A stretch of DNA of 16,052 bases from JAKPUX01 sp964436305 (GTDB lineage Bacteria; Zhuqueibacterota; Zhuqueibacteria; Residuimicrobiales; Residuimicrobiaceae): the NCBI GenBank assembly GCA_964436305.1, contig CAYTCI010000087.1:1-16052 (forward strand), given 5' to 3'. The first letter of the stretch is position 1. The number at the start of each line of letters is the position of its first letter. A program made the position numbers and the translations under genes. Below are positions 5,383 through 13,685 of this stretch, in pieces. Below the pieces are notes generated by a model. It was given only the letters and a program-made list of their open reading frames with translations. It was not told the DNA's origin and made no database searches.

Positions 5383-7170
5383 ATGGTACGCAAACCGCAC
5401 GTTTCCAGCGCCATTATCGAAAAGCTGATGCAGCAGGATACGCGGTTTACCCGCGAAAAGCTGCAGCAGGCCGAGAGCATCATTGAAAACTCATCGGCGC
5501 CGCGTACTCTCGCTGATGTGCTGATCAAGGAACTTGGCTACGATCGTCATATGGTCTTCCGTGCGCTCTGCAAGATCTATGCGTTTCGCGAGATCCGTCT
5601 CAGTGCCGCCTCACTAACCGATGGCTGGATCGAGTTCATGCAGAACTTTTACAAAGGACTGGATCCCAAGACCCGCGAGACCTTTCTTGAACTCAAGCTG
5701 CTCCCCTTCGGCTTCAGTGAGCGCGGTCGGGATGTCCGCATCTTCGTCTGCCCGGACCCGACCGTGCGCACCATTGAACCAATGATGCTGCACGCCGGCA
5801 TCAAGAAGTATGAAGTGGCATACGGCCGCCTCGAGGATGTCAGCGAGATCCTGGCCCGCATTGCTCCGCGCGAGAATGAATTTCTCCAGCTGGTTAAGGA
5901 GGTGGCGAGCGAAGTCTCGATCATTGCGGATGATGACGCGGACAATGCCGTCGACGAAGAGGAGCTCATGTCGGCGGTCAACAAGTCGCTGCTGGTCAAC
6001 CTCTTTGAGGGGTGCCTGGTCGAGGCGGTGCGCAAGGGTGCAAGTGATATCCATATCATCCCCAAGGAGGGCAACTCCACCGAGATTTATATCCGTATTG
6101 ACGGCCGGCTCGTTTTGTGGCACCGGCAGGAGGGGATGAAGCCGGAGGCCTTTCTCGCTGTGGTCAAGGACCGGACCAAGAATGTCGACCGTTTTGAATG
6201 GGAGACCGCCCAGGACGGGTTCATCCAGCGTATCATCGATTCCTATCTCATCCGTTTTCGTGTCGCCATCCTGCCGATCGTCTCTTCCGCCCTCGGCCGC
6301 AAGTTTGAAAGCGTGGTCATCCGAATCCTCGATGACCGCAAGGTCATCACCGATCTCGACAAGCTCGGATTTGACGGCTATGCCAAATCCGAATTCGTCA
6401 AGGCCATCAAAAAACCGCAGGGGATGGTGATTCTGACCGGCCCGACCGGGAGCGGAAAGAGCACTACCCTGGTGGCGGCGCTGAATCAGGTGATGACGCC
6501 GGAGTTGAATATCCTCACCGTAGAGGACCCGGTCGAATACAATATTCCGGGCGCGCGCCAGCTCAAGATCGGCAACAAGATGAATTTTGACCAGGCCGTG
6601 CGCACCATTCTGCGGCATGATCCAGACATCGTCATGGTGGGTGAGGTGCGCGACGCCAAGACGGCCGAAATCGCCATCAAGCTCGCCAACACCGGCCATC
6701 TGACCTTCACTACCTTGCATACCAACGATGCCTGCAGTGTGGTCTCGCGTTTGTACAAGATGGGGATCGAGTCCTTTCTGATCGCGTATGCGATCAACCT
6801 GGTGGTGGCGCAGCGCCTGATGCGCACCCTGTGCAAGCATTGCAAACAGCCGCTTCCAGCTACGGAGGCCACTTCTGCGGCTACGCTGGGCTTTACGGAA
6901 GAGGAGATCAGCAAGGCGACCTTTTATCGTGCCGTGGGGTGTCCCCGCTGCCGCAATGGCTACTCGGGCCGGATCGGCATCCATGAGGTGCTGCCTTTCA
7001 CGCCTGAGATCCGCCACATCATTCTCGAGGCCTCTGCGGACCTGGATGAAGATGCCATCCGGACCTGTGCGATGAAAAACGGCATGACGACCCTGCGCGC
7101 CGCTGCGCGCCGCAGGGCGATGGAGGGGCGGACTACCCTTGAAGAAGTGGCTGCGGTAACGACCGAATAA
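5383..7170 (+). CDS. pilB: Type IV pilus assembly ATPase, PilB/GspE family
   Basis: Cytoplasmic hexameric ATPase that powers pilin addition. Of 595 residues, the N-terminal 1-160 form a divergent GspE-N-like region with a helical TLADVLIKELGYD segment (42-54); the N2 domain begins near VEAVRKGASDIHIIP (213-227). The ATPase core is intact: Walker A GPTGSGKST (353-361), Asp box EDPVE (381-385), Walker B region LRHDPDIVMVGEVRD (410-424) with its catalytic Glu, and His box GHLTFTTLHTND (438-449). Two CxxC pairs, CKHC (484-487) and CPRC (520-523), form the zinc-binding site typical of assembly rather than retraction ATPases. The start is three bases after the pilC stop. An acidic linker (183-195, rich in Asp/Glu) separates the N-terminal region from N2. 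Confidence 0.95.
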   Translation: MVRKPHVSSAIIEKLMQQDTRFTREKLQQAESIIENSSAPRTLADVLIKELGYDRHMVFRALCKIYAFREIRLSAASLTDGWIEFMQNFYKGLDPKTRETFLELKLLPFGFSERGRDVRIFVCPDPTVRTIEPMMLHAGIKKYEVAYGRLEDVSEILARIAPRENEFLQLVKEVASEVSIIADDDADNAVDEEELMSAVNKSLLVNLFEGCLVEAVRKGASDIHIIPKEGNSTEIYIRIDGRLVLWHRQEGMKPEAFLAVVKDRTKNVDRFEWETAQDGFIQRIIDSYLIRFRVAILPIVSSALGRKFESVVIRILDDRKVITDLDKLGFDGYAKSEFVKAIKKPQGMVILTGPTGSGKSTTLVAALNQVMTPELNILTVEDPVEYNIPGARQLKIGNKMNFDQAVRTILRHDPDIVMVGEVRDAKTAEIAIKLANTGHLTFTTLHTNDACSVVSRLYKMGIESFLIAYAINLVVAQRLMRTLCKHCKQPLPATEATSAATLGFTEEEISKATFYRAVGCPRCRNGYSGRIGIHEVLPFTPEIRHIILEASADLDEDAIRTCAMKNGMTTLRAAARRRAMEGRTTLEEVAAVTTE

Positions 7171-7187
7171 TCTGCAGAGAGAACACC

Positions 7188-8273
7188 ATGCGTGAAGTAT
7201 TGATCGTCGATTACGATCCCGAGCTGCGCGAAGAGGCCGGCCATGTCCTCAATGGCGGCGTTTATGCCGTGACCTATGCCAGCGACGGGGTGGAAGCGCT
7301 CAAGATCGTCAAATCGAAGCATTTTGACCTGATCCTGATCGATCTGCTGATGCCGGGGGCGCTAAACGGACTCCAGATTTTGCAGGGATTGCAGCGGCAT
7401 GCGCCGGACTCACCCCTGGTGGTGATGAGCGACCGCAATGGCCACCAGGAACTCGAGACCGCTCTGCGTTACGGCGCCAAAGAGGTGTTGCTCAAGCCGG
7501 TGCACAAGGAGTTGATGAAGGCTGTAGCGGACAAACTGACCGGCCTTCAACAGCGGCCTCGGACGCCCGATCCTGAACCAGGGCATGAAACCGCCCTCCC
7601 GGCTGCGACGGAACCGGCGGGCAGTAAGGGCACCGCCCAAACCGGAGCAGTCTCCGGGCCGCCCAAAGCCGCACTCAGCCCCGAGGCACCTTCCCGGCTG
7701 GCTGAGCCGGTGCAAACGGCGGCTCCTGCCGCCGGGCTGCCGCTGGCGCAGATTGAAAACGCGCTGCCGGAGGGCTTTCGCGCCCGAATCTTTTCTGGAA
7801 TTCCGGAGGAGAGTCTACAGCAGTTGATGCCTCAGGGGGAGCTTATCCCTCTGCGTCCGGGCGAGGAGTTCGTCCTCGATATCTGCGCTTCCATGGCCAT
7901 CCTGGTCGAGGGGCAGGCCCGATGCTGGTACAAGGGTCTGCTCATCCGTATCCTCGATCCCGGGGATACTATCGGCGAGGCATCGCTCTTTAGTAAAACC
8001 GCGGCGAGCTTGCCACTGGTACTGGACGGCACCGAAGAGCTGCAGCTTTGCATCCTCTCCCGCAAGGCCCTGCGGAGCTTTTTCCAGAACCTGGGCTACT
8101 CGCACCTGCTCCATTTTTCGGCCCGGGTGGTGCAGAATCTGATGGAGAATCTGGAACATCTCTATGAGGATATGAGCCAGTCCCGGCTGGATGCTCTGGG
8201 AACCATGACCGGGGAATCCGATTGTTCGATCCTCGAGGAGAGAACGGACAGCGATCATGAATGGATTTGTTGA
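7188..8273 (+). CDS. Response-regulator receiver fused to a cyclic-nucleotide-binding-like domain
   Basis: A 361-residue cytoplasmic protein inserted between the two motor ATPase genes. Residues 1-118 are a CheY-type receiver: acidic pocket Asp8/Asp10, phospho-acceptor Asp52 (in LILIDLLMPG), Ser81 and conserved Lys103 (LLKP). A Pro/Ala-rich linker (120-185) follows. Residues 198-305 resemble a cNMP-binding (CAP effector) fold: IFSGIPEESLQQL start (201-213), RPGEEFV (223-229), and DPGDTIGEASLF (257-268), the counterpart of the phosphate-binding cassette. The Arg normally binding the cyclic phosphate is missing (TAASLPLVL follows), so ligand binding is uncertain. No helix-turn-helix, GGDEF, EAL or PilZ domain is seen, which suggests a signalling or scaffold role in motor switching rather than DNA binding. 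Its last 17 bases overlap the PilT-like gene, so the two are probably translated together. No histidine kinase is in the window. Confidence 0.8.
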   Translation: MREVLIVDYDPELREEAGHVLNGGVYAVTYASDGVEALKIVKSKHFDLILIDLLMPGALNGLQILQGLQRHAPDSPLVVMSDRNGHQELETALRYGAKEVLLKPVHKELMKAVADKLTGLQQRPRTPDPEPGHETALPAATEPAGSKGTAQTGAVSGPPKAALSPEAPSRLAEPVQTAAPAAGLPLAQIENALPEGFRARIFSGIPEESLQQLMPQGELIPLRPGEEFVLDICASMAILVEGQARCWYKGLLIRILDPGDTIGEASLFSKTAASLPLVLDGTEELQLCILSRKALRSFFQNLGYSHLLHFSARVVQNLMENLEHLYEDMSQSRLDALGTMTGESDCSILEERTDSDHEWIC

Positions 8274-9510
8274 CAGTGTGAAGGTTGTGGAGCAGGCGAG
8301 CGGACTGGAATCCGTCTTCAACCGCATCCTTAGCCAGATCCCTGAAAATATTGACCTGCTCGAATCGCAGCAGCTGATCGCTGAATGCATCTCGCATCTT
8401 TCCAATGCCGAGCGTTCATCGATCCGCGACCTCTTCGAAAGTTTTCTCATTCATATGCGGGAGCTCGAGGCATCGGACATCGAGGTGGGAGGGGTGACCG
8501 CCAATTCGCATATCTGGTTTCGGGTGCAGGGGCAGAAGAAACCGCGGACGGAACTCGGCATCTGGACGACCGAGCAAACCGATATCATCGCCCATTGCCT
8601 GCTCTCGGATAAGCAGCGGGAACGGCTCTTCACCCGGCGGGCGGTGGATTTTTCCTATACCATGCACCGTCCGGAGGGGCTCTGGCGCTGGCGCGCCTCT
8701 CTCTATTTTGACATGGGTCACCTCGCACTGAACATGCGCGCTATTCTCGGGTCGATCTATCCCTACACCAGACTCGGCTTTCATCCGGTCATCTCGCGGG
8801 CCTTTTCGCTGCGTTATGAAAAACAGGGGCTGATCCTCTTTACCGGCATCACCGGCTCAGGGAAAAGCACCTCCCTCGACAGTATCATCGATGCCAACAA
8901 CCGTTCGGTGGACGGCCATATCGTCATCATCGGCGATCCGATCGAGTATATCCATACCTCGAAGCTCTGCATCATCCGCCACCGCGAGGTCGGACGCGAT
9001 GTCAACTCCTTCAAAGACGGCGCCGTCCAGGCCCTGCGCCAGGACCCCGACATCATCGTCGTTGGCGAAATGCGCGATCCCGATACCATCATGACCTGTC
9101 TCGAGATCGTTGATACCGGGCACAAGGTCTTCTCGACCCTGCATACCGGCAGCGCGGTCGAGACCATCGACCGTATCATTGCCGAGACGCCGACGGAGGA
9201 GCAGGAGCGGGTCCGTAACCGTCTTGCTGATGTGCTGCATGTGGTCATTTCGCAAAAGCTGCTGCCGGGCATCGACGGGCGTCTGGTCATGGCCAAGGAG
9301 GTACTCCTGGTTACGACCTCTGTGCGCGCCGCCATCCGCAACCGCAACGTCCAGGAGATCTATCAGATGATCAGTGAGAACAACAAGATGGGGATGATCA
9401 CGCTGGAGCAGGATCTCGTCCGGCTCGTCAACGAGCGGCAGGTCGATCAGAAGGTGGCGCTCGATTACGCCAACAACAAACGCCGTTTTCAGGAATTATT
9501 GGGCTACTAG
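8257..9510 (+). CDS. pilT: PilT-like type IV pilus ATPase
   Basis: A 417-residue secretion ATPase of the PilT (twitching/retraction) subfamily: no CxxC zinc site, and an N-terminal PAS-like N2 region with the LEASDIEV segment (70-77). Walker A GITGSGKST (197-205), Walker B region ALRQDPDIIVVGEMRD (259-274) and His box TGHKVFSTLHTGSA (287-300) are intact. The C-terminal AIRNRNVQEIYQMI (359-372) corresponds to the PilT-specific AIRN signature, though the usual AIRNLIRE continuation is altered. The Asp box reads GDPIE (226-230) instead of EDPIE, replacing the first acidic residue with Gly. About 50 extra N-terminal residues precede the normal PilT start. The start overlaps the REC-cNMP gene by 17 bp; the nearest good ribosome site (GAGGAG, 8235-8240) is far from the ATG, so coupling is likely. 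Family knowledge suggests retraction; PilT or PilU type not resolved. Confidence 0.88.
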   Translation: MNGFVDSVKVVEQASGLESVFNRILSQIPENIDLLESQQLIAECISHLSNAERSSIRDLFESFLIHMRELEASDIEVGGVTANSHIWFRVQGQKKPRTELGIWTTEQTDIIAHCLLSDKQRERLFTRRAVDFSYTMHRPEGLWRWRASLYFDMGHLALNMRAILGSIYPYTRLGFHPVISRAFSLRYEKQGLILFTGITGSGKSTSLDSIIDANNRSVDGHIVIIGDPIEYIHTSKLCIIRHREVGRDVNSFKDGAVQALRQDPDIIVVGEMRDPDTIMTCLEIVDTGHKVFSTLHTGSAVETIDRIIAETPTEEQERVRNRLADVLHVVISQKLLPGIDGRLVMAKEVLLVTTSVRAAIRNRNVQEIYQMISENNKMGMITLEQDLVRLVNERQVDQKVALDYANNKRRFQELLGY

Positions 9511-9513
9511 CAT

Positions 9514-11112
9514 ATGGCAGGAACAGGAAAAAAATTCGCACTGGGGATCTTCATCGACGGACAGCAGCTCTCCTGCGCTCTGGTCAGCAAGGCCGGTTCG
9601 CGCACCCAGATCGAGCTGCTCGAAACCTTTGGGCTTGAACAGCAGCTGCTGCCCCAGGAGCGCGCCTCGAGCGGAATCAAGGTGGCCGATGTTGGCAAGC
9701 AGAGGGAGAGCCTGCCGGGCGACGAGAATCCCTTCGAACTCGATGTCGATTTCGGCGTCCGGATCGATGCCACGGCCAACATCACGGAAATCTCGACCAA
9801 TGCTGATGTGCTGCTCCGGATGCTTCACACCATGTGCCCGCGTGACAGCCGGCTGGCCTTCAGCCTGATCGATTCCTATGTGCTCTACAAGAATATAGAC
9901 AACCTGCCGGTCGCTGCGCCGCAAAAGCTTAAAAAGGCCATCTGGCAAGATATTTTTGTTGAGGCGCCGGCCGAGACCAAACTGGATAATATCGGTTTCG
10001 TCCGCAACGGCAAGAACCGCTTCATGGCAATGGTTCACGACGATCCCCTGGTCTTCTCCTCCACGCTCTTCGAGGCGATGCGGATCATGCATTCGCGTCC
10101 TCCTCAGGTCGCGCTGATCGATACCCTGGAGTTCTCGCTGGCGCATGCCCTTGTGCGCAAGTCGGCGCTGCATGAGAAGCAGTTCACCGCGGTCGTCTAT
10201 TTCGCCCAGACCTTCACCAAGGTTATCTTTTTTCGGGGACTGCTGATCGAGGAGGTGCTGCCGACGATCCACGAGGGGGCCGATTCGGAAAATGTCTGCG
10301 ACACGGCCTACTCCAAAATCCTCTTTGAGCTGGATGCCGGCAAGATCCCGGCCATTCACAATCTAATCGTGACCGGTGATTCTGACCGGGTTCGTGCTGA
10401 AGCCAATTTCAAGGACAAATTCGCCAACGTCGAGGTCAAGCGTTTCGATTTTGGCGATCTGCCGCTTGGCCATCATGCCGCCAAGCTGCAGGGCCGGACC
10501 GCCCCCTGGGCGGCGGCGATCGCCCTTGCCTCAAAAACTCTTGAGGAAAAGAGCCGCTCTCCCTACCGGCAAAACTATCTGCCACGCCGGATCCGCGACC
10601 GTCAGTCGGTCTATCGGGTCGCCTGGCACGGCTTTGCGATGTTGTTTATCCTCTTTGCCGGCGTTTTATTCCTAACCTTTTCCTTCATCAATGGCCAGCA
10701 GCAACTCGGGCGGCTGCGGCGATCTTCCGCCTCGATGGGGCTGGACCTCGAGCGCCTCAGCGTGGTGGCGCACGAGGTCGACAGCCTGCGCGCGGTCATC
10801 AGCACCCTCGAAACCGGCACGGCGCTGGTGGACTCTCTCAAGGCGCGCGCCATTCGCTGGAGCCCCGTGCTGGATGACTTTTCAGCCGCTTATGCTGCTG
10901 CAGGCCCCTTCTCCCTGCAAAAATTGAAGGGAAACGCCGATGGCGTCCTGACCGTGGAGACCGAGATCAACCGCCGCAGCCAGGTAGCCGAACTCGAACG
11001 GCTGATCAAACCGAGTACCGTGCTCAGCGTAGCCAGTAAAGCAGAGAATAAAGAATCCCTGGTGGTCACCCTGGAATGCCGGGGCAAGTCCGCCAGGGCG
11101 GAAGGACAGTAA
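9514..11112 (+). CDS. pilM: PilM-PilN fusion (GspL-like architecture)
   Basis: 532 residues combining two pilus alignment proteins. Residues about 8-345 look like a PilM actin-like domain: an opening beta-hairpin (KKFALGIFIDG), a second one (AVVYFAQTFTKVIFFRGLLIEE, from 226), and HNLIVTGDSDRV (282-293). Residues 353-364 read QNYLPRRIRDRQ, resembling the INLLP-type tail of PilN that docks into PilM. A membrane helix follows (371-393), then a coiled-coil-like stretch (396-445) and a periplasmic ferredoxin-like domain (447-524). The nucleotide-binding motifs of actin-like PilM are degenerate (no DIGSS-type phosphate loop), as in GspL. An unusual acidic insertion occupies about 45-95. It starts 3 bp after the pilT-like stop and ends 1 bp before the next gene. 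By inference it spans the inner membrane as a cytoplasm-periplasm link. Confidence 0.8.
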   Translation: MAGTGKKFALGIFIDGQQLSCALVSKAGSRTQIELLETFGLEQQLLPQERASSGIKVADVGKQRESLPGDENPFELDVDFGVRIDATANITEISTNADVLLRMLHTMCPRDSRLAFSLIDSYVLYKNIDNLPVAAPQKLKKAIWQDIFVEAPAETKLDNIGFVRNGKNRFMAMVHDDPLVFSSTLFEAMRIMHSRPPQVALIDTLEFSLAHALVRKSALHEKQFTAVVYFAQTFTKVIFFRGLLIEEVLPTIHEGADSENVCDTAYSKILFELDAGKIPAIHNLIVTGDSDRVRAEANFKDKFANVEVKRFDFGDLPLGHHAAKLQGRTAPWAAAIALASKTLEEKSRSPYRQNYLPRRIRDRQSVYRVAWHGFAMLFILFAGVLFLTFSFINGQQQLGRLRRSSASMGLDLERLSVVAHEVDSLRAVISTLETGTALVDSLKARAIRWSPVLDDFSAAYAAAGPFSLQKLKGNADGVLTVETEINRRSQVAELERLIKPSTVLSVASKAENKESLVVTLECRGKSARAEGQ

Positions 11113-11113
11113 G

Positions 11114-12052
11114 ATGACTTACGCCGTTCGCAACACCCTTTTCATCGCCGCCTTTTGGTCGGTGATCCTCGCTGGCGGTTTTTTCTATGTCTATGGCCAT
11201 CAGCAGAAGGTGATCCTCAAAGCCCGCAACGAGAACCGGATCAAAGGCCAGCGCCTGAAGGATCTGTTGGCGCTCGAGCGCGACCGCTCGGTGCTGCAGG
11301 ACCGGCTCGCCGGCCTCGACGCCTTCTGTCAGGGCAAGCAGGGCACCATCGCGGCTGAAGAATCCCCGGGGGAGACCTTCGACTATCTCCTTCGCGAACT
11401 CTCGCGCACCAAATCGGATCTGAGTGTCGATTTTTCCCTAAAGAGCCAGGACAGCTATCTTTCGCTCGAGCGGCGGACCTACGAGATCAAAGGCAGCGGT
11501 TCTTTCCATGATTTCTATGAACTCCTCACCCTCCTGGAAGAAGGTCCCGTTTTTTATGATGTCCACCAGATAGAAATGGATGCCAACAATCCAGATCCGG
11601 AAAAAGGGCGCCGCGGCGATGTGGGTTTTTCCCTGGAGTTCAACGGTTATAACCGGATGGAGGGACCGCTGATTACCAGCATCACCCCGAGCGAAGATCT
11701 CTCGCCCCAGATTGCCGATCTGGTTGGCGGCAAGAGCTACCGGGGCCCGGGGCGCTTGCGTACGTCCTCCGACCAGCCCGCGACAGCTGGAACGGCGCCG
11801 GCAAAGCCGGTGGTGCCCCAAAACACCGAGGGTCTGCCTGAAATTGACGGCCGCACCAAGATACTCGCCATTATGCCCGGAGCTGCTGTGCTTAAGGATC
11901 AAAATGGCCGCACAGTCCGCCTGAAACCTGGCGACCGCGTCTTCGGCGGCACCCTCGCCGAGATCAATACCAAAGCGGGCACGCTTTCTTTCTCCCTCGA
12001 GAACGGGAATGGCGATGCGAAGCGCATGGTCCTGCCATCCGGCACAAACTAA
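11114..12052 (+). CDS. pilO: PilO-like protein with C-terminal PilP/GspC-type HR domain
   Basis: 312-residue bitopic inner-membrane protein: membrane helix 8-28, coiled coil about 30-70, then a ferredoxin-like PilO domain (85-180) including GETFDYLLRELSRTKSDL and the second half YEIKGSGSFHDFYELLTLLEEGP (123-145). A Pro/Ala/Ser-rich linker (183-245) leads to a small beta domain (246-308): AIMPGAAVLKDQNGRTVRLKPGDRVFGGTLAEI matches the HR domain of PilP/GspC, which contacts the secretin N0 domain. PilO and PilP are usually separate, PilP being a lipoprotein; here the HR domain hangs from the PilO membrane anchor. The gene starts one base after the preceding stop, with GGAAGGA upstream. The secretin follows after 10 bp. 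Confidence 0.75.
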   Translation: MTYAVRNTLFIAAFWSVILAGGFFYVYGHQQKVILKARNENRIKGQRLKDLLALERDRSVLQDRLAGLDAFCQGKQGTIAAEESPGETFDYLLRELSRTKSDLSVDFSLKSQDSYLSLERRTYEIKGSGSFHDFYELLTLLEEGPVFYDVHQIEMDANNPDPEKGRRGDVGFSLEFNGYNRMEGPLITSITPSEDLSPQIADLVGGKSYRGPGRLRTSSDQPATAGTAPAKPVVPQNTEGLPEIDGRTKILAIMPGAAVLKDQNGRTVRLKPGDRVFGGTLAEINTKAGTLSFSLENGNGDAKRMVLPSGTN

Positions 12053-12062
12053 GAGGTCCGCT

Positions 12063-13685
12063 ATGAGAACGATCACAACGAGTTTGCTGCTGATCCTGAT
12101 CCTGGTGCTGGCGCCTGCCTTGCAGGGGCAGGACAAGCCGCCGGTGACGGACTATGTGCCGCCGGAATCGCTGATCTCGCTGAACAGCAGCCTGGAGATC
12201 GGGACGGCCCTCGACATGCTCAGCGAGTATGCCATCCGCTTCGCCGGCAAACCGATCTATGATCCCACCAAGCAGGACGGGATGATCAATATCGAGGTCA
12301 CCAGCATGCCCTGGGAAAAGGCGCTGCAGACCATCCTCGCCCGCCGCGGTCTCTGGTATGAGCAACAGGAACACTTTTACCAGGTGATCGTGCCAGCGCC
12401 TGCCTCGGATGAGCTGGGAGGGGGGAACTCCGCTTTTGGTGAGGCGATCCGCTACAAACCTGGCAGCAAGGAAGTCAAGATCGAAACCATCTTTTTCGAG
12501 GGCGACCGCAAGGTCCTCAACGAAATGGGGATCGACTGGAGCACCTTCCGCAATGGCAAAGTGGACATCTCCAGTGCGTTCAAGGGTGAAGCCAGCCAGA
12601 CCGGCGGCCTCGCATTCGGCATCGACATCCCGCAGCGCTTTGCCAGGGTCAACATCACGGCCCTCTTCAAACTCTTCGCTTCGCGCAACATCGGCCGGGT
12701 GCTCGCCCAGCCCCAGGTGGTGGTCACTTCCGGCAATGAGGGCAAGATCCAGGTCGGCCAGGATTTTTCGATCAAAACCAAGGACTATGCCGGCAACACG
12801 ACCGACCGTTTCGTCAGCACCGGCACCATCCTCCAGGTCACGCCTTTTGTGATCGAGAACCAGGGAAAAAATCCGGTCATTCTGCTCAAGGCTCATGTCG
12901 AACGCAGTCAGGCCTATCCGGACGCCGTGAGTACGATCATCAAGAAATCGGAGGCCAACTCCCTCGTGCAGCTTTACGATGGCGAGGAGACCCTCATCGC
13001 CGGCCTCTATGCCAATGAGAAAACCAACCTGCGCAAAGGGGTGCCCGTGCTGCGGGACCTGCCATGGTACGCGCTGGGGCTACGCTACCTCTTTGGATAT
13101 GATTATTATGAAGATACGCAAAAAGAACTTATCATCATCATCAAGGCCTCGGTTTTCCCTGAGGTCTATGCGCGGCAGAGCCGCGACAGCGGTGCCTCTC
13201 AGGTGCGATCCACACTCGAAGAACGGCTGCAGCATTACCGTTTCGAAGAACAGCCCGATCCGGGGGAGATCGATTGGCCCGGGACTGGCAAAAAGAACAC
13301 CACAACCCCTGCCGCGCCGGTGACCGGGCCCAATTCCAGTCAACTGACGCCGTCACGAAAACAAAAATCGGAATCCGGCAGTCTCGAAAGCCCGAGCCTG
13401 GAAATTCGCAACGGCACCGTCCAGAATGTCAGGGATGATCTGCTCATCATCAGTTGGGAATCGGGCTGTAATACCGCCGATCTGCTCCGTCAAACCGTGA
13501 CAATCGTCCGCCAGGACGGCGGCAAAATGATGCCGGTCGGCAAGGCCGAAGTTCTGCGCGCCAAATCGCAGCAGACGGTGGCGCGGAGGGTCTCGGCCCG
13601 GGGCATCGCCGAACTCCCGGTTCGGACGGGCGATCAGGCCGTCTATCGGAATCCGGCTTATACTTCATTGGGAGCGACGCGATGA
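12063..13685 (+). CDS. pilQ: Type IV pilus secretin (PilQ/GspD family), short, with extra C-terminal domain
   Basis: Outer-membrane gated channel for the pilus. A start at 12063 gives a clean signal peptide (MRTITTSLLLILILVLAPAL, cut near 20-23) and GAGG at 12053-12056; a frame extension to 12009 adds non-signal residues inside the previous gene and is not favoured. The 540-residue protein has one STN/N0 domain (about 38-111) and then goes almost directly to the secretin core (about 129-365), with KIETIFFEGDRKVLNEMGIDW, VLAQPQVVVTSGNEGKIQVGQ (213-233) and the signature around GVPVLRDLPWYALGLRYLFG (326-345). I see no N1/NolW or AMIN domain, so it is shorter than typical PilQ (over 600 residues). 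After a Thr/Pro/Ser-rich linker (400-445), residues 446-532 form an unassigned beta-rich domain. The stop overlaps the next start (ATGA). Confidence 0.88.
   Translation: MRTITTSLLLILILVLAPALQGQDKPPVTDYVPPESLISLNSSLEIGTALDMLSEYAIRFAGKPIYDPTKQDGMINIEVTSMPWEKALQTILARRGLWYEQQEHFYQVIVPAPASDELGGGNSAFGEAIRYKPGSKEVKIETIFFEGDRKVLNEMGIDWSTFRNGKVDISSAFKGEASQTGGLAFGIDIPQRFARVNITALFKLFASRNIGRVLAQPQVVVTSGNEGKIQVGQDFSIKTKDYAGNTTDRFVSTGTILQVTPFVIENQGKNPVILLKAHVERSQAYPDAVSTIIKKSEANSLVQLYDGEETLIAGLYANEKTNLRKGVPVLRDLPWYALGLRYLFGYDYYEDTQKELIIIIKASVFPEVYARQSRDSGASQVRSTLEERLQHYRFEEQPDPGEIDWPGTGKKNTTTPAAPVTGPNSSQLTPSRKQKSESGSLESPSLEIRNGTVQNVRDDLLIISWESGCNTADLLRQTVTIVRQDGGKMMPVGKAEVLRAKSQQTVARRVSARGIAELPVRTGDQAVYRNPAYTSLGATR

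Noticed and set aside
12009..12062. Upstream extension of the secretin start to 12009
   Set aside because: It adds 18 residues inside the preceding gene that mask the signal peptide; the ATG at 12063 has GAGG at proper spacing and starts a typical signal sequence.
4039..13685. Type II secretion system instead of a type IV pilus
   Set aside because: A PilT-like ATPase is present and no GspG-K pseudopilin set is seen. The GspL-like fusion is noted, but T4P is the better fit; the pilin class leaves some doubt.
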